Of a stretch of DNA of 64,000 nt, positions 24,543 to 37,400 are shown piece after piece. The position numbers were made by a program, and so were the translations under genes. Source of the DNA: Gigantopelta aegis (lineage: Eukaryota; Mollusca; Gastropoda; Neomphalida; Peltospiridae); assembly GCF_016097555.1 (NCBI RefSeq), contig NC_054704.1, positions 31,891,554 to 31,955,553 on the forward strand, given 5' to 3'. The notes beneath the pieces are model-generated. The model ran no database searches, had not been told where the DNA came from, and was given only the letters and a program-made list of their open reading frames with translations. Every line of letters begins with the position of its first letter. The first letter of the stretch is position 1.

Positions 24543-27500
24543 CCCCCCTGTAACGCTAAACCATACACACCCAAAATAATACGTAACGCTTTTGCCATGT
24601 GGGAAAACGACTTCAGAGACGCATTTCAAATCTGTTTATAGTCCTTGTATACATACTGCATGCATACGCCTAGCTATAACTGCCTACGTTAAACATTGTG
24701 GCCGTAACAGAGCGTTTATGAAAAACACAAAATAAAATAAAATATTTTAGCAACACATTTTTTCTAAAGTGCGTTACGTAACACTGTTAAATACACCCAC
24801 CCACCCCATGTAACGCTACATGACGTTTGGATATACACGCACCCACTCCGCCGAGCGTCACGTAATATTTGAATGGCCCCTCACTTTGATGATACGGACA
24901 CGTGGACTTCTTTCTGTGATCATTGTTTAAAAAATACTGCTGCCGTTTGCGTCGCAAGATCAACCCTCCTCGGTGGATCCATTCAAATGATTGGGGGGTT
25001 TTCTCGTTCCAACCAGTGCACCATAACTGGTCAAAGGCCGTGTTATGTGCTTTTCTGTCTGTGGGAAAGTGCATATTAAAGATCCCGTGCTGCTAATGAA
25101 CAATGTAGTGGGTTTCCTCTGATGACAACGAGTCATAATTACCAAATGTTTGACATCCAATATTCGATGATTAATTAATCAATGTGCTTTAGTGGTGTCG
25201 TTAAGCAAAGCAAACTTTAACTTTTTAACTCATCCTTACAAAGAATAAGGGAAGGAATATTTGTTTTACGACGCCACAGATCATTTTAAAACTACAGCTG
25301 CATGGTGTCTAACGTATGATTACTTCGACACTTGGTCGAGAGAAAGAGGAAACCCGCTACTCCTAAGCCCTTTACAATAGACAGGACATTACACATCATG
25401 GCTTTTTTGGTGTACTAGTCGTGGAGCACTGGTTAAGACTAGAAAAAATCGAGTCCATGAAGCACGAATGATCCCTCAACCCCTCATGAATGTGACGCAC
25501 AATATTTAATTTTTTTAATGGACCGTTTATATTTTACACCCCTACCACTCTTGTTTAGGGACCATTTACATTTACACCCCCCCCCCTTGTTTAGGGACCG
25601 TTTAGATTTTACACCCCTTTCACTCTTGTTTAGGGACCGTTTACATTTACCCCCCCCCCCCCTTGTTTAGATTTTACACCCCTTCCCACACACGTACATG
25701 TTTCGTTAGTTTTTTAATCATTTACGTTTTTATGTTTACAGCTGGCTCACCCCCACCAGCGTACGGGATGTACGCAGTGAAAACGTTGATAAAATTAATG
25801 TGAACGGCGGGGGGAGGGGGGTATGTTTTTCAAGCGAGATCACTGTCGATAAGTCACGATTGCGTGAGACAAATTTGAAAACAATCCATGACTTGGCTAA
25901 TGTTACGTTAATTTAGTTAGTTTTGTTTTGTTTTTTTTCTTTCTTTTTTTCTTTCTTTATTATATTCATACCTAATAAAACGTGGGGGAGGCGGGCGGAG
26001 GGGATTCGGTGGTTGAAATCCTAGCCAACTCTATTCAAAGCAAAGTTAAGTACTCATATAAATATAGTTCGACAGTTCGCAGTAAAAGAATCTTACTATG
26101 TAGGCCTAATGATAAAACGGCCTCAAATAACAGGATCCCCAAGATATTGTCAAAACACCTGTGGTAATTTGGCGACTTTTTAGATACTGGTGTTCATTTC
26201 GTGCGACCAAAGCCTAATATTTTATTACACATCTGTATCAGAGACGATGTTGCCAGTCGTGACTACAGCCTAAATTTTTATCAGTTATGCATGCGCTGTT
26301 TACATATAAAATTACACACACAAGTATTAGCACAACGAGAACAGTGATATAAATGAATACAAACGTATTAGCTTATTTGTATTTTGAATAACAATGGGGT
26401 AAATGTTATAGCCCATCTGTGTTGTAACCTACATGTTACCAGGCTCGTAATGTTTGGTAACCTGTGTAGATTATGTATTATGGCAGTATGTTTATTTTGA
26501 TGCGCACTACCAACTTCACCACCACCTAAACGGGAACTATGTTACGGAAGAAGCTTTCTCTGTTTTTCCCCCCAACGCCTCACACATAGCATTTTAATTA
26601 CGGTTATATGGCGTCGGACATGTGATTAAAGAAAACACGGACAAGACGCTGCCGCCACGCAATGGGCTACTCTTTCCTACAAACAGCTATGGATCTTTTA
26701 TATGCAGCATCCCACAGATAACACTGGCGTAGGAATCGCAGGGGGGAGGCAAGAGGGTATGTGTCCCCCACATCGTAGCAGCAGCGATGGTATATATATA
26801 TATACTAAAACGCAAAAGAAACGCAGGTCCTGAAAATGCGAAAGAATTGCACTTTGTAAAGCAGTATCTTTGGTGGAATTGAACCTCAACTGTGTTAAAG
26901 GACATGGCACACACCCACACCGCAGTCCCACCTGCGTGTCAATTTCATTACCTGTGTGACGTCACGAATTCTCAAAAAACACGTTGTTTGCACGTGCTGG
27001 ATCATCCGTATCATGAATCCAGTGCAAACACACTCATTGAAATGCTTATAAAGCCTACACACCTGGATTTAATCGCATAAATTCAATTTGAGTAGTGACA
27101 GACAACAGAATCACATTTTAAAAATGCCGCGACTGACGCAACTCCAGCGAGGGATGGCCATCGGGATGTTGCAAGCCGGACAGACCCGTACTGCTGTAGC
27201 CAGACAATTGGGATGTCATGTTTTCGACAATCGCACGCCTTTCTCAACGTCACCAAATCACTGGATCTGTGAACGATCGACCACGCACCGGCCGCCCGAG
27301 GGTGACAACCGCAGCCCTAGACCGGTACATCCGGGTGACCCACCTTAGGAATCGGATGCTGCCAGCAGCTAACACCGCTCACCAGGTGCGTGGTCCACGT
27401 GGTCCAGTGTCCGCCGATACAGTCCGACGCCGTCTGAGGGCAGCAGGACTCCGTAACCGCCGTCCTTATGTGGGACCAATATTGACCCCTCGGCACCGCC

Positions 27501-28365
27501 AACAACGTCAACAGTGGGGCGCAACAACATCAAAGATGGCGACGTGGCCAGTGGCAACAAGTTCTGTTTACTGATGAGAGCCGTTACAAATCTTTCCAAC
27601 GCTGATGGCCGAATCCGAGTATGGCGACGTCGACATGAACGTTACTCCGACTGCTGCGTTCTGCAGGCCGACGATGGGGCGGGGGTAGTGTGATGGTGTG
27701 GGGTGGGTTCTCATTCAACCACAGAACACAACTTCATGTGTTCAGACAACGCGTTAATGCCGCCGTGTACCAAAATGACGTCTCAACAATCACGTCGTTC
27801 CCTTCTTTGCCGCTCACCCACGTGTGCGCTTGCTGCAGCAAGACAATGCCAGGCCGCACACTGCCAGGGCAACACAGGCGTTGCTGGCTCAGCACAACAT
27901 CCCAACGTTGCCGTGGCCAGCCTTATCTCGGACATGGCGCCTATCGAACACGTCTGGGATGAAATCGGACGTCGCCTTCAGGCTCGCGGACAACCTCAGA
28001 ATATGCAGGCGCTGGAGGCAGCATTGGTCCATGAATGGAACTCACTCCCTCAGGCATTCTTTCAACGGCTTGTCAACTCAATGAGGAGACGTTGCACTGC
28101 CTATTTGAATGCCCAGGGTGGTCACACGCGATACTGACTTTGACAATGCTACAGGTCGTCTCTTTCACATGTTTTAACATGGACCCCCACCCTACTTTAT
28201 GACATGAAACAATAGCAAAAAGGAATTCAATCAAAAATTTCCAACACCAATGTGTGCCGATTGGTGTAGCTCCAAAATAAATGTTGAAATCTTCATTTCG
28301 TTTTGTTTTTTTTAATATTTTTATATCCAATTTAATGAGAACCTGCGTTTTTCTTTTGCGTTTTA

Positions 28366-28423
<58 letters not shown>

Positions 28424-31400
28424 TACATGTATTTATATTTATATATATATGTGTGTGTGTGTATGTGTGTTTTGGCACCTTCATACGCCGGTGGACAGGA
28501 TAAAACATACCAGGGTCTTTGTTACACCTGGCTGGAATGATAAATAGATCAATGGGCCCACCGACGGGGATCGATCATAGACCGATCACGCATCAGGCAA
28601 GCGTTTTACTACTGAGCAACGTCCCGCCCCCAAATGGGAACTACGTCAATTATTGCGTGGTTATAGTCTCAGCCCCCCCCCCCCCCCCCCACACACACAC
28701 ACTTTTATCACGGTTCTGTGTCTGAATGAATGAATGAATGAATGTTTAACGACACCCCAGCACGAAAAATACATCGGCTATTGGGTGTCAAACTATGGTA
28801 ATGCAAATAAATAAAGTGATGATCAACATCAATATAAAAATTCAAGACAAACAAAAACAGTGTAAAGAACTGTGCAAAAACACAAATATCACAGAATTTT
28901 ACGGATACTGAATTTTACTCAAAACTTCAATTTTGTGCTGTATTGGCCATTCTCAAAGAGAATGTTAGGTTCTGTGTCTGATGCGATTGTGAAAAATATC
29001 GCAACTTAATCATAATTGGGGTTGGGTGGGGTTTTTTTATGCCACTAAATTATGTAATACACCATTATTAAATTAATTTATCAAAACGGACAAGTACAAA
29101 CAAATATTTACACATCAAACAGGGAATTTTCAGTGCCATTTGCTTTTACGAAGGGGCCTGGATCTACATCTTCTAAAAATAACTAGGAGCTGGAGGGGGT
29201 GGAGTGCAATTTAGGAATCGAAGCCATACTATAGTCCGTTTGGCATGTATCGCTATATTGAATAACATTAAAATTGATACCAAATATATTGTTATATTTT
29301 ATACCTATGCAAAGTCGAAAAACCTTTTAAAAAAAACACACAAATGTTTGAAAATAATTTTTAAAAACCCAACAAAACAAATTACCATCATATTGTGATG
29401 CGGTGAAGACAAAATGCTGGAACTGCCAAGATATGCATGTTCACTTGAATAACAAAGACATGCTTTATTTAACGACGCAATCAATACATTTTTATTTACA
29501 GTTATATGGTGTCAGACATATGGTTAAGGACCACACAGATCTTGAGAGAGGAAACCCGCTGTCTCCACTTCATGGGCTACTTTTTCCGATTAGCAGCAAG
29601 GGATCTTTTATATGCACCATCCCACAGACAGGGTAGTACATACCACGGCCTTTGATATAGCAGTCGTGGTACACTGGCTGGAACGAGAAATAGCCCAATG
29701 GGCTATAGACATAGGACATATATGCCATTCAATACTGATGGACTAATGGTCATGATAAAGAAAGCATACTATTATTTGTAAAATATCTGCCTTTCGCAGA
29801 TAGGCGATGATATCAACTTTATGTATCATACTTAAAAATTAATTGTAAGACATCTGTTAAGCAGCAAAGAAAAAACATTTAATTCCACACGGTAAAACTA
29901 TTTTCAGTCAAGATACATAACAGATTTCATTTTCTTTTCTTTTTCTGTACAGGTGAGAGGCCATACCCATGTGACTTCCCAGGATGTGGAAAGGCTTTCT
30001 GTCAAAGTGGACAGCTGAAAACACATCAGAGGTTACATACCGGAGAGAAGCCATTTGCTTGTTCTGTTTCAGGTATAACACATTATCTGCTAGAGTGTAG
30101 TTATTGGTTCAGTCGTGACAGAGCATCTGCTAGAGTGTAGCTATTGTTTCAGTCGTGACAGAGTATCTGCTAGAGTGTAGTTATTGATTCAGGTATAACA
30201 CAGCATCTGCTAGAATGCAACTATTGGTTCAGGTATAACACAGCATCTGCTAGAGAGCAGCTGTTGGTTCAGGTATAACACAACATCTGTTAGAGTGTAG
30301 TTATTGGTTCAGTCATAACAGAGCATCTGCTAGAGTGTAGTTATTGGTTCAGGTATAACACAGTAACTGCTAGAGTGTAGTTATTGGTTTAGGTATAACA
30401 GAGCATCTGCTAGAGTGTAGTTATAGACCGTGGGCCCACTATAACCCCCCCTGCCCCCCCCCCCCATGGGATTTTTCAAGATGAGTATATTTTTGAAGCC
30501 TATCCATAGACATATTCAAATCAGCTTGTTTGCAGGCAATCTGTTGGTGGGTGTGCCTGTAGGGCACATTTGAGTGTAGGCACCCTATTTATTTTTTAAC
30601 AGGGCAAATTTCTGATCAAGGTGAATGTTCCACATAATTTTCAAAAATATTCGAAAATAATTCTGGACTATATCACTGCTTTTACTTTAAAGCTGGGTTA
30701 CTGGTGAATGTATTACACCAAAAAATTATAAAATTTTGGCATCTGACTAAGTATAGTGAGTCAATGAATTTGAAATGTCCTGAGTATTACAAACATAGTA
30801 TATGAAAAAACTGCATGACAATGTTGAAGTTAAGACCAAATTATGAATGCTATTCATGCTAAATTACATGTTCATAACAACAAACCACAAAGCAATGCAA
30901 TATATGTTGTATGGATATAGTACCGGGGGTATACTCATCAGCAAAAGTTACACAGTTCCCGATATACGTAATTCTCTATGTACATGTGTATATATACATA
31001 CCGTACCTAAAACATTGTGATCCTTTTATTATTGAATTGTATTTAATATCTGAGGGCAGCATTACTTAAATATGGTGCAGTACATGCTGTCTAAACCATT
31101 TACATGGACATTTTGCATATTTTTATATTACACACAAGTTTTAAAACATAAAAAGTGAATTTACATACCATTCTAGGCAAGTCTGCATTACATATACAAT
31201 TTATCTATCTGACAACAGTTCATCTTACAATAGCTAGGGTTTTTTTTGTTGCTTTTTGTAATATTTTAGAATTGCAGTTCTATTTATATTATGCTTAACT
31301 TATGTTTTGGTGTATATAATTGATATCTACATAGAATATTGTCATCAGGCAAATATCTAGCACTATAAAAATCTAACTTTCATTCCCAGTTCTCAATCAT

Positions 31401-34400
31401 TTTATGTGACCCAAATATGATATATGTGAAGTTTACAATTTTCTATTTCTACATCCTTTCTTTTATTCTATAAAGTAGATGTTAATAACAATTACAAAAC
31501 AATATAATATGAGGTATGAATAATTATATACTTCTCAAAATAAGTTACTAGTAAGCAGTGTATTAATTTCTATGTATACACATACTTAGGATTGCCTGAA
31601 GCTTTTATTATTAAAAAAAAAAAATTGACCTGGCTTTTTTCTATAACATATTGAGGCTTCATTATTCAAATGTGGTTCAGTATATGGAGTTTATATACAA
31701 TGTTCAGAAATATATGAAGATGTCCCTCAATTCTTAGTACCAGCCAATTATAAGTACCTTTCCTCGGCATGTGTGTTAAAACATTTACAATTCATCTATC
31801 TCACAGAAGCTTGTACTATTTTTAAAAACATATTTGTATTTAAATTGTGCTTAATTTCTGCTTAGGTTTATATAACTGACATCAGATATAGTCATCAGGC
31901 ATATCTAGCACTTGACTTTCTTTCCTATTTCAGTCTTATCATCTGACTCAAAGATAATGTCTATTATGTTCACAATATTTGTAATTTTTTATTTTTCCTC
32001 TGGGCCTTTGCTCTTGTTCCTCCCTCAATATGTCAACAGCTCTTGCATTATCAGATCACAAACCATCCAATTCAGCTTCAGTATTTCTTTGGACATTTCT
32101 CATCCATTTCTATGTGGTTGAGGAATACCATGGGCTTTGTGATATGACTAATATGAGACCATGGCAATTTGCTCTCTTCCTATTTGCTCTATTGGTACAG
32201 CATATTTTCAGGGAATATCTACTGGATGGAAGGTTTGCAACTAATCCACAGTAGCATAATAACAGCATTCGTGGTTTGGCACTAAATTTCTCATGTGAAA
32301 GGGGTTCTTTCAAGCCACATTTGATCAAGGAATCCCTACAAAGGTCTTAAGAGACTGGAAGACCTTTGAAATGAAAAAAAAGAAAACTCTGCCCTCAGCT
32401 TCTTGGGAAGAGGGTTCTATTTGTGAGACAAAGTACATGTTTCAAACGCAAACTATGTTTGGGGGTGTTGTAAAGTACACAAGAAGATGCAGAAACAAAG
32501 ATTATACTTCAATGTCTGTACATTGCTGCCAGTTCACCATCCCAGATACGAAACTTTTTATACACTCAACTTGGCAACAAGAGGCATCTTATAGATGTGC
32601 ACAGCATCATTAAGGATGCAAGGAAGACACCAACTAGCAATTCCAGCTGTGCTTGCCATTACTGGCTATGAACAGTGCTTTTATGCAGAATGGAAAACTG
32701 GAAGTTTTGAATATTCTCAAGCAATACCAAGACTTCCTTGAAATGTTGTGAGCTTATGAAGTTCAGCAAAAATTGATGTTCATATATTTAAGAAGCAGAT
32801 AATTTCATATACCTTCTCTATGGGAGTGCAGGTGCGAATAACATACAAAAAGATCATGACTTGAGAAATATCTCGAAATGTTTGTTGTCAAACCAAGGAT
32901 GATAATATTGAACTACAGTAGAGTGTAAATCAGCCTTCTCCACTCTACATGTATGTATTCACTGAGAATGCTCTGACAATGCACATAAAGAGAACACATT
33001 GCCAAGTTGTCATTTGGTATCAGCCATGCCAGGCAGTCCAAGCTATTCCTCAAACAAATTGTCATATGGCTGAGACATTTTAGAAGGAACACTAGAGATG
33101 AAATAGTGATATTATATACTACTCAAAAGAATTTAATGGTCAAAAATGTATAACCAAATAAGTTTCAGAGTGAATAGATTGATGATGTAAACTACACCAA
33201 ATTTTTTATTTATTGTTCCATATTTACAAAAAAACACAAATAAACGTCACTGTATACAAGAAAGTCACATGACATGCTGTCAAAGTTGAAGGTTGTCAAA
33301 CATGGATTTTACACATTAGAACATTCGTTTAATAGTGTGTGAATCCACCCCTGGCGCGAATACACTCGACATATCGGTGCCTCATGTTGTTGATCAGACG
33401 TCTGAAGAACTCTTGGGGAATGGCCTGCCACTCTGCCATAAGAAGTTGACCCAGATCATGAAAGTTGGCCGGAGGGGCATGGTTATCCCGAACTCTCCTG
33501 CCTAATTCGTCCCAGGAGTGCTCTATTGGGGCCAAGTCAGGCGAATATGCTGGCCAATCCATCCTGGCGATACCTTGTTGTCTGAGAAAGTCCGTTACCA
33601 CCCTGGCGCGGTGGGGTCTGGCATTGTCATCCTGCAGAACTGCCCTGCCGCCAATCTGCTGAAGGCCTGGGAGAACCAACGGCCGGATAATCTCATTCAG
33701 ATAGCGGATTCCATTCAGATTGCCATCCACCACATAGAGGGGGGTCCTGTGGTGGATAGAGATGCCGCCCCACACCATGACGCTGCCACCACCGAACCGG
33801 TGACGTTGTCTAACGTTAACGTCAGCGAAGCGCTCCCCAGGACGTCTGTAGACACGAACCCGACCGTCGTTGAACTGGAGACTAAACCTGGACTCATTAG
33901 TGAACATTACTCGACCTCACTGAACACGTTGCCACCGCAGGTGAAGCGTGCACCAGTGACGTCTGGCCGTTCTGTGACGTGGTAGGAGTGGTGGTCGAAC
34001 AGCCTGGCGACGGCAGCGTAGATTATTGGCTCTCAGACGATTGCGTATGGTTTGATCAGACACTCGAGTTCCAGTCGCAGTCCGCAGATTGTCACGTAAT
34101 CGGCGTGCAGTGGTTGTGCGTTGACGTAGAGCCATATTGGTGATGTAGCGGTCCTCTCTATTTGTAGTGCTTCGGGGTCTTCCCGAACGTGGACGATTTC
34201 GAACAAAATTCGTTGCTTGGTACCGTTGCCATAGTCGGCCAACGACACTGACTGACACCAAGTCTCAGAGCAACATTTCTTTGCGTATTGCCATCCTGAA
34301 GCCAAGCAATAGCCCTTCCTCGATCTTCGATAGTCAGTTGAAGTCGTACCATTGTCGAATTTGGAGTGTGCACCGTACACGAACGCAAGCTCCAATTATA

Positions 34401-37400
34401 CGGAAATTCAGCATTGGGAACATGGAATACACGTGCAAAGCGTGCAAATGAAGCGCTTTGTGAAAAAACAAGTTATGGGCACTTAGCAGATCTTTAGCTT
34501 TCGCCCTAATTTACGTGCAAATGTAAACATGTTTTCGCCATTAGAACTAGTCGACAGTGTCAATGACAGTGGATTTTAATTCATTTATAGGTTGCTTAGA
34601 CCCACTTTCGTCAAAATGGAACAATACCATGCGTGACATTATGGTCTAGCTAATATAATTGACATTCAGAAAATAATGTCGAAAATATCGTCTGACCCTT
34701 AAATTCTTTTGAGTAGTATACTATGAGCGCTGATGGACATACTGATGGAGGAACCAGAGCAGAGTCTGGAGAAGGAATACCAGAAATTGTGAACATGACA
34801 GATATATTTTAATTGCATGAACATACAAACGAATATGAAAGGAAGTTAAGACTTTCCTTAACAATATTTGATGTAGAAACTAATTAAATACACCTGAGCA
34901 TAAGTTAAGCACAATGTAAATATAAAGGCAAATCTAAAAATATTACAAACACAGACTAGTATAAGATGAACTTTTGTGAGATAGATGACTTGTACATGTA
35001 ATGCAAAAAAAAGTATGGTAGGTACACAAAACTGGTGCTTTAAATGTTTAACACTGGTGTTTAGTAAAGAGGGACATATTCATAATATTGATGCACATAC
35101 ATGTATACTCAACAAAATTAATTAAGGGCTAGTAAACTTTCTTATATTATAATATAATTCTTTGTTACTGTCATATTATTTTAGCATGTTTTGGTCATAT
35201 ATATGGCTTCTATACATTGTTTCAGTAAACTTTTACTGGTTATACACACAAAAAATACTTGGTATTTCACATACTTATGAAAAATATTCAAATGAGCATT
35301 AGGCAAGTATTTGTTACACATTTGTTCAGAATGTTTTTTGTTATTGTGTTCCCTCAAAATTGTTATTTAAGTCATTAAGTTTAAGAACATGCCACAATGC
35401 TGACAACTTTCAACGGAAGAAATTGTATTTTCCCCCATCTTTAAAGAACAATGCTAAAATATCTATTGGACTTTAATTAATTTTGTTGAGTATAGTATAG
35501 GCAGATATACTGAACCATATTTGAATAATGCTGCCTCAATATATTAAATACAGTGAAATTTTTAATAGTAAAAGGTTCAAGCAGCCCAAAATATGTGTAA
35601 ATATAGAAAATAATGCATTTCAGGCATTGCTTAACTTTTACCGATGAGTATATCATTATTCATACCACATATTGCATTGTTATTTGGTTTGTTACTATCA
35701 ACATCTAGTTTAGGATGAATATCATTAATTTTGGCCTTATATCTGTTAAAAATTTATATGGATGACAACTTTATCACTATATTTAATTTTTCAATATAGT
35801 GTTTTGGGGACACAAAATGTTCAAATGGCGATAATTTTTTAATCCACCAAATTTTTGCTGCAGACAAGCAGATATTAAATTCATATATAATGAGGTATCT
35901 AAAAATACTTGTCTCCAAAAATCCCTGGCGGGGGGGGGGGGGGGGGGGGGAGGGTTTCGGTATCTGGCCCATGGACTATTATTGGTTCAGGTATAACACA
36001 GTATCTGCTAGAGTGTAGTTATTGGTTCAGATAAACACAGGTGCTACTAGAGTGTAGTTATTGGTTCAGGTATTAACACAGCATCTGCTAGAGTGCAGCT
36101 ATTGGTTCAGGTATAACACAACATCTGCTAGAATGTAGTTATTGGTTCAGTCGTGACAGAGCATCTGCTAGAGTGTAGTTATTGGTTCAGGTATAACACA
36201 GTAACTGCTAAAGTGTAGTTATTGGTTCAGTCGTGACAGAGCATCTGCTAGAGTGTAGTTATTGGTTCAGGTATAACAGCATCTGCTAGAGTGTAGTTAT
36301 TGGTTCAGGTATAACAGCATCTGCTAGAGTGTAGTTATTGGTTCAGGTATAACACAGTAACTGCTAGAGTGTAGTTATTGGTTCAGTCATGACAGAGCAT
36401 CTGCTAGTGTAGTTATTGGTTCAGTCATGACAGAGCATCTGCTAGAGTGTAGTTATTGGTTCAGGTATAACAGCATCTGCTAGAGTGTAGTTATTGTTTC
36501 AGATAAAACACAGGTGCTACTAGAGTGTAGTTATTGTTTCAGATATAACAGAGCATCTGCTAGAGTGTAGTTATTGGTTCAGTCATGACAGAGCATCTGC
36601 TAGTGTAGTTATTGGTTCAGTCGTGACAGTATCAGCTAGAGTGTAGTTTTTGGTTCAGGTATAACACAGCATCTGCTAGAGTGTAGCTATTGCTTCAGTT
36701 GTGACAGAGTATCTGCCAGAATGCAGCTATTGGTTCAGGTATAACACAGCATCTGCTAGAGTGTAGTTATTGGTTCAGGTATAACACAGCATCTGCTAGA
36801 GTGTAGTTATTGGTTCAGGTATAACACAGCATCTGCCAGAATGCAGCTATTGGTTCAGGTATAACACATCATCTGCTAGAGTGTAGGTATTGGTTCAGGT
36901 ATAACACAGCATCTGCTAGAGTGTAGTTATTGGTTCAGGTATAACAGCATCTGCTAGAGTGTAGTTATTGGTTCAGGTATAACACAGTAACTGCTAGAGT
37001 GTAGGTATTGGTTCAGGTATAACACAGCATCTGCCAGAATGCAGCTATTGGTTCAGGTATAACACAGCATCTGCTAGAGTGTAGGTATTGGTTCAGGTAT
37101 AACACAGCATCTGCTAGAGTGTAGTTATTGGTTCAGGTATAACAGCATCTGCTAGAGTGTAGTTATTGGTTCAGGTATAACACAGTAACTGCTAGAGTGT
37201 AGTTATTGGTTTAGGTATAACAGAGCATCTGCTAGAGGGTAGTTATTGGTTCAGGTATAACACAGTATCTGCTAGAGTGTAGTTATTGTTTCAGATATAG
37301 CAGAGCATCTGCTAGAATGTAGTTATTTGGTTCAGTCATGACAGAGCATCTGCTAGAGTGTAGTTATTGGTTCAGGTATAACAGCATCTGCTAGAGTGTA

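Larger units (their letters stand above)
26723..28491. mobile_element. TIR element inserted in the SINE and itself hosting a Tc1-like transposon
   Basis: The left end ACTGGCGTAGGAA and the right end (inverse ACCGGCGTATGAA) form imperfect 13-bp terminal repeats exactly where the SINE is interrupted. Without the Tc1-like element and its TA-repeat flank the element would be only about 200 bp, so it is probably a MITE of unknown class. Confidence 0.6.
26575..28629 (-). mobile_element. SINE family 1 copy split by a nested insertion
   Basis: The tail half is at 26575-26720 (cggttatatggcgtcgga to cccacagata) and the tRNA-head half at 28492-28629 (gacaggataaaacatacc to caacgtcccgcccc). The two halves are continuous parts of one SINE separated by about 1.77 kb containing a TIR element and a Tc1-like transposon. 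Confidence 0.75.
30424..35978. mobile_element. Long-inverted-repeat element of unknown class, inserted in the minisatellite
   Basis: The element starts TAGACCGTGGGCCCA and ends with the inverse of TAGTCCATGGGCCAG. It is flanked by TTA on both sides (30421-30423, 35979-35981), and the minisatellite phase is continuous if the element and one TTA are removed. The arms are long and diverged: matching marks include poly-C/poly-G runs (30446-30464 versus 35930-35951), GGGATTTTT, and GATATACTCATCGG-type sequence (about 30940 versus 35650). Resemblance reaches about 32040 on the left and 34735 on the right. A 3-bp TWA duplication would fit PIF/Harbinger, but no such transposase was recognised; the middle (about 32040-33115) contains only broken reading frames that I cannot assign. 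A Tc1-like element sits at 33117-34718. Confidence 0.75.

Noticed and set aside
32030-32613. Plus-strand ORFs within the long-inverted-repeat element as a host gene
   Set aside because: Short, broken frames with no recognised family and no splice support; they lie inside a repeat element.
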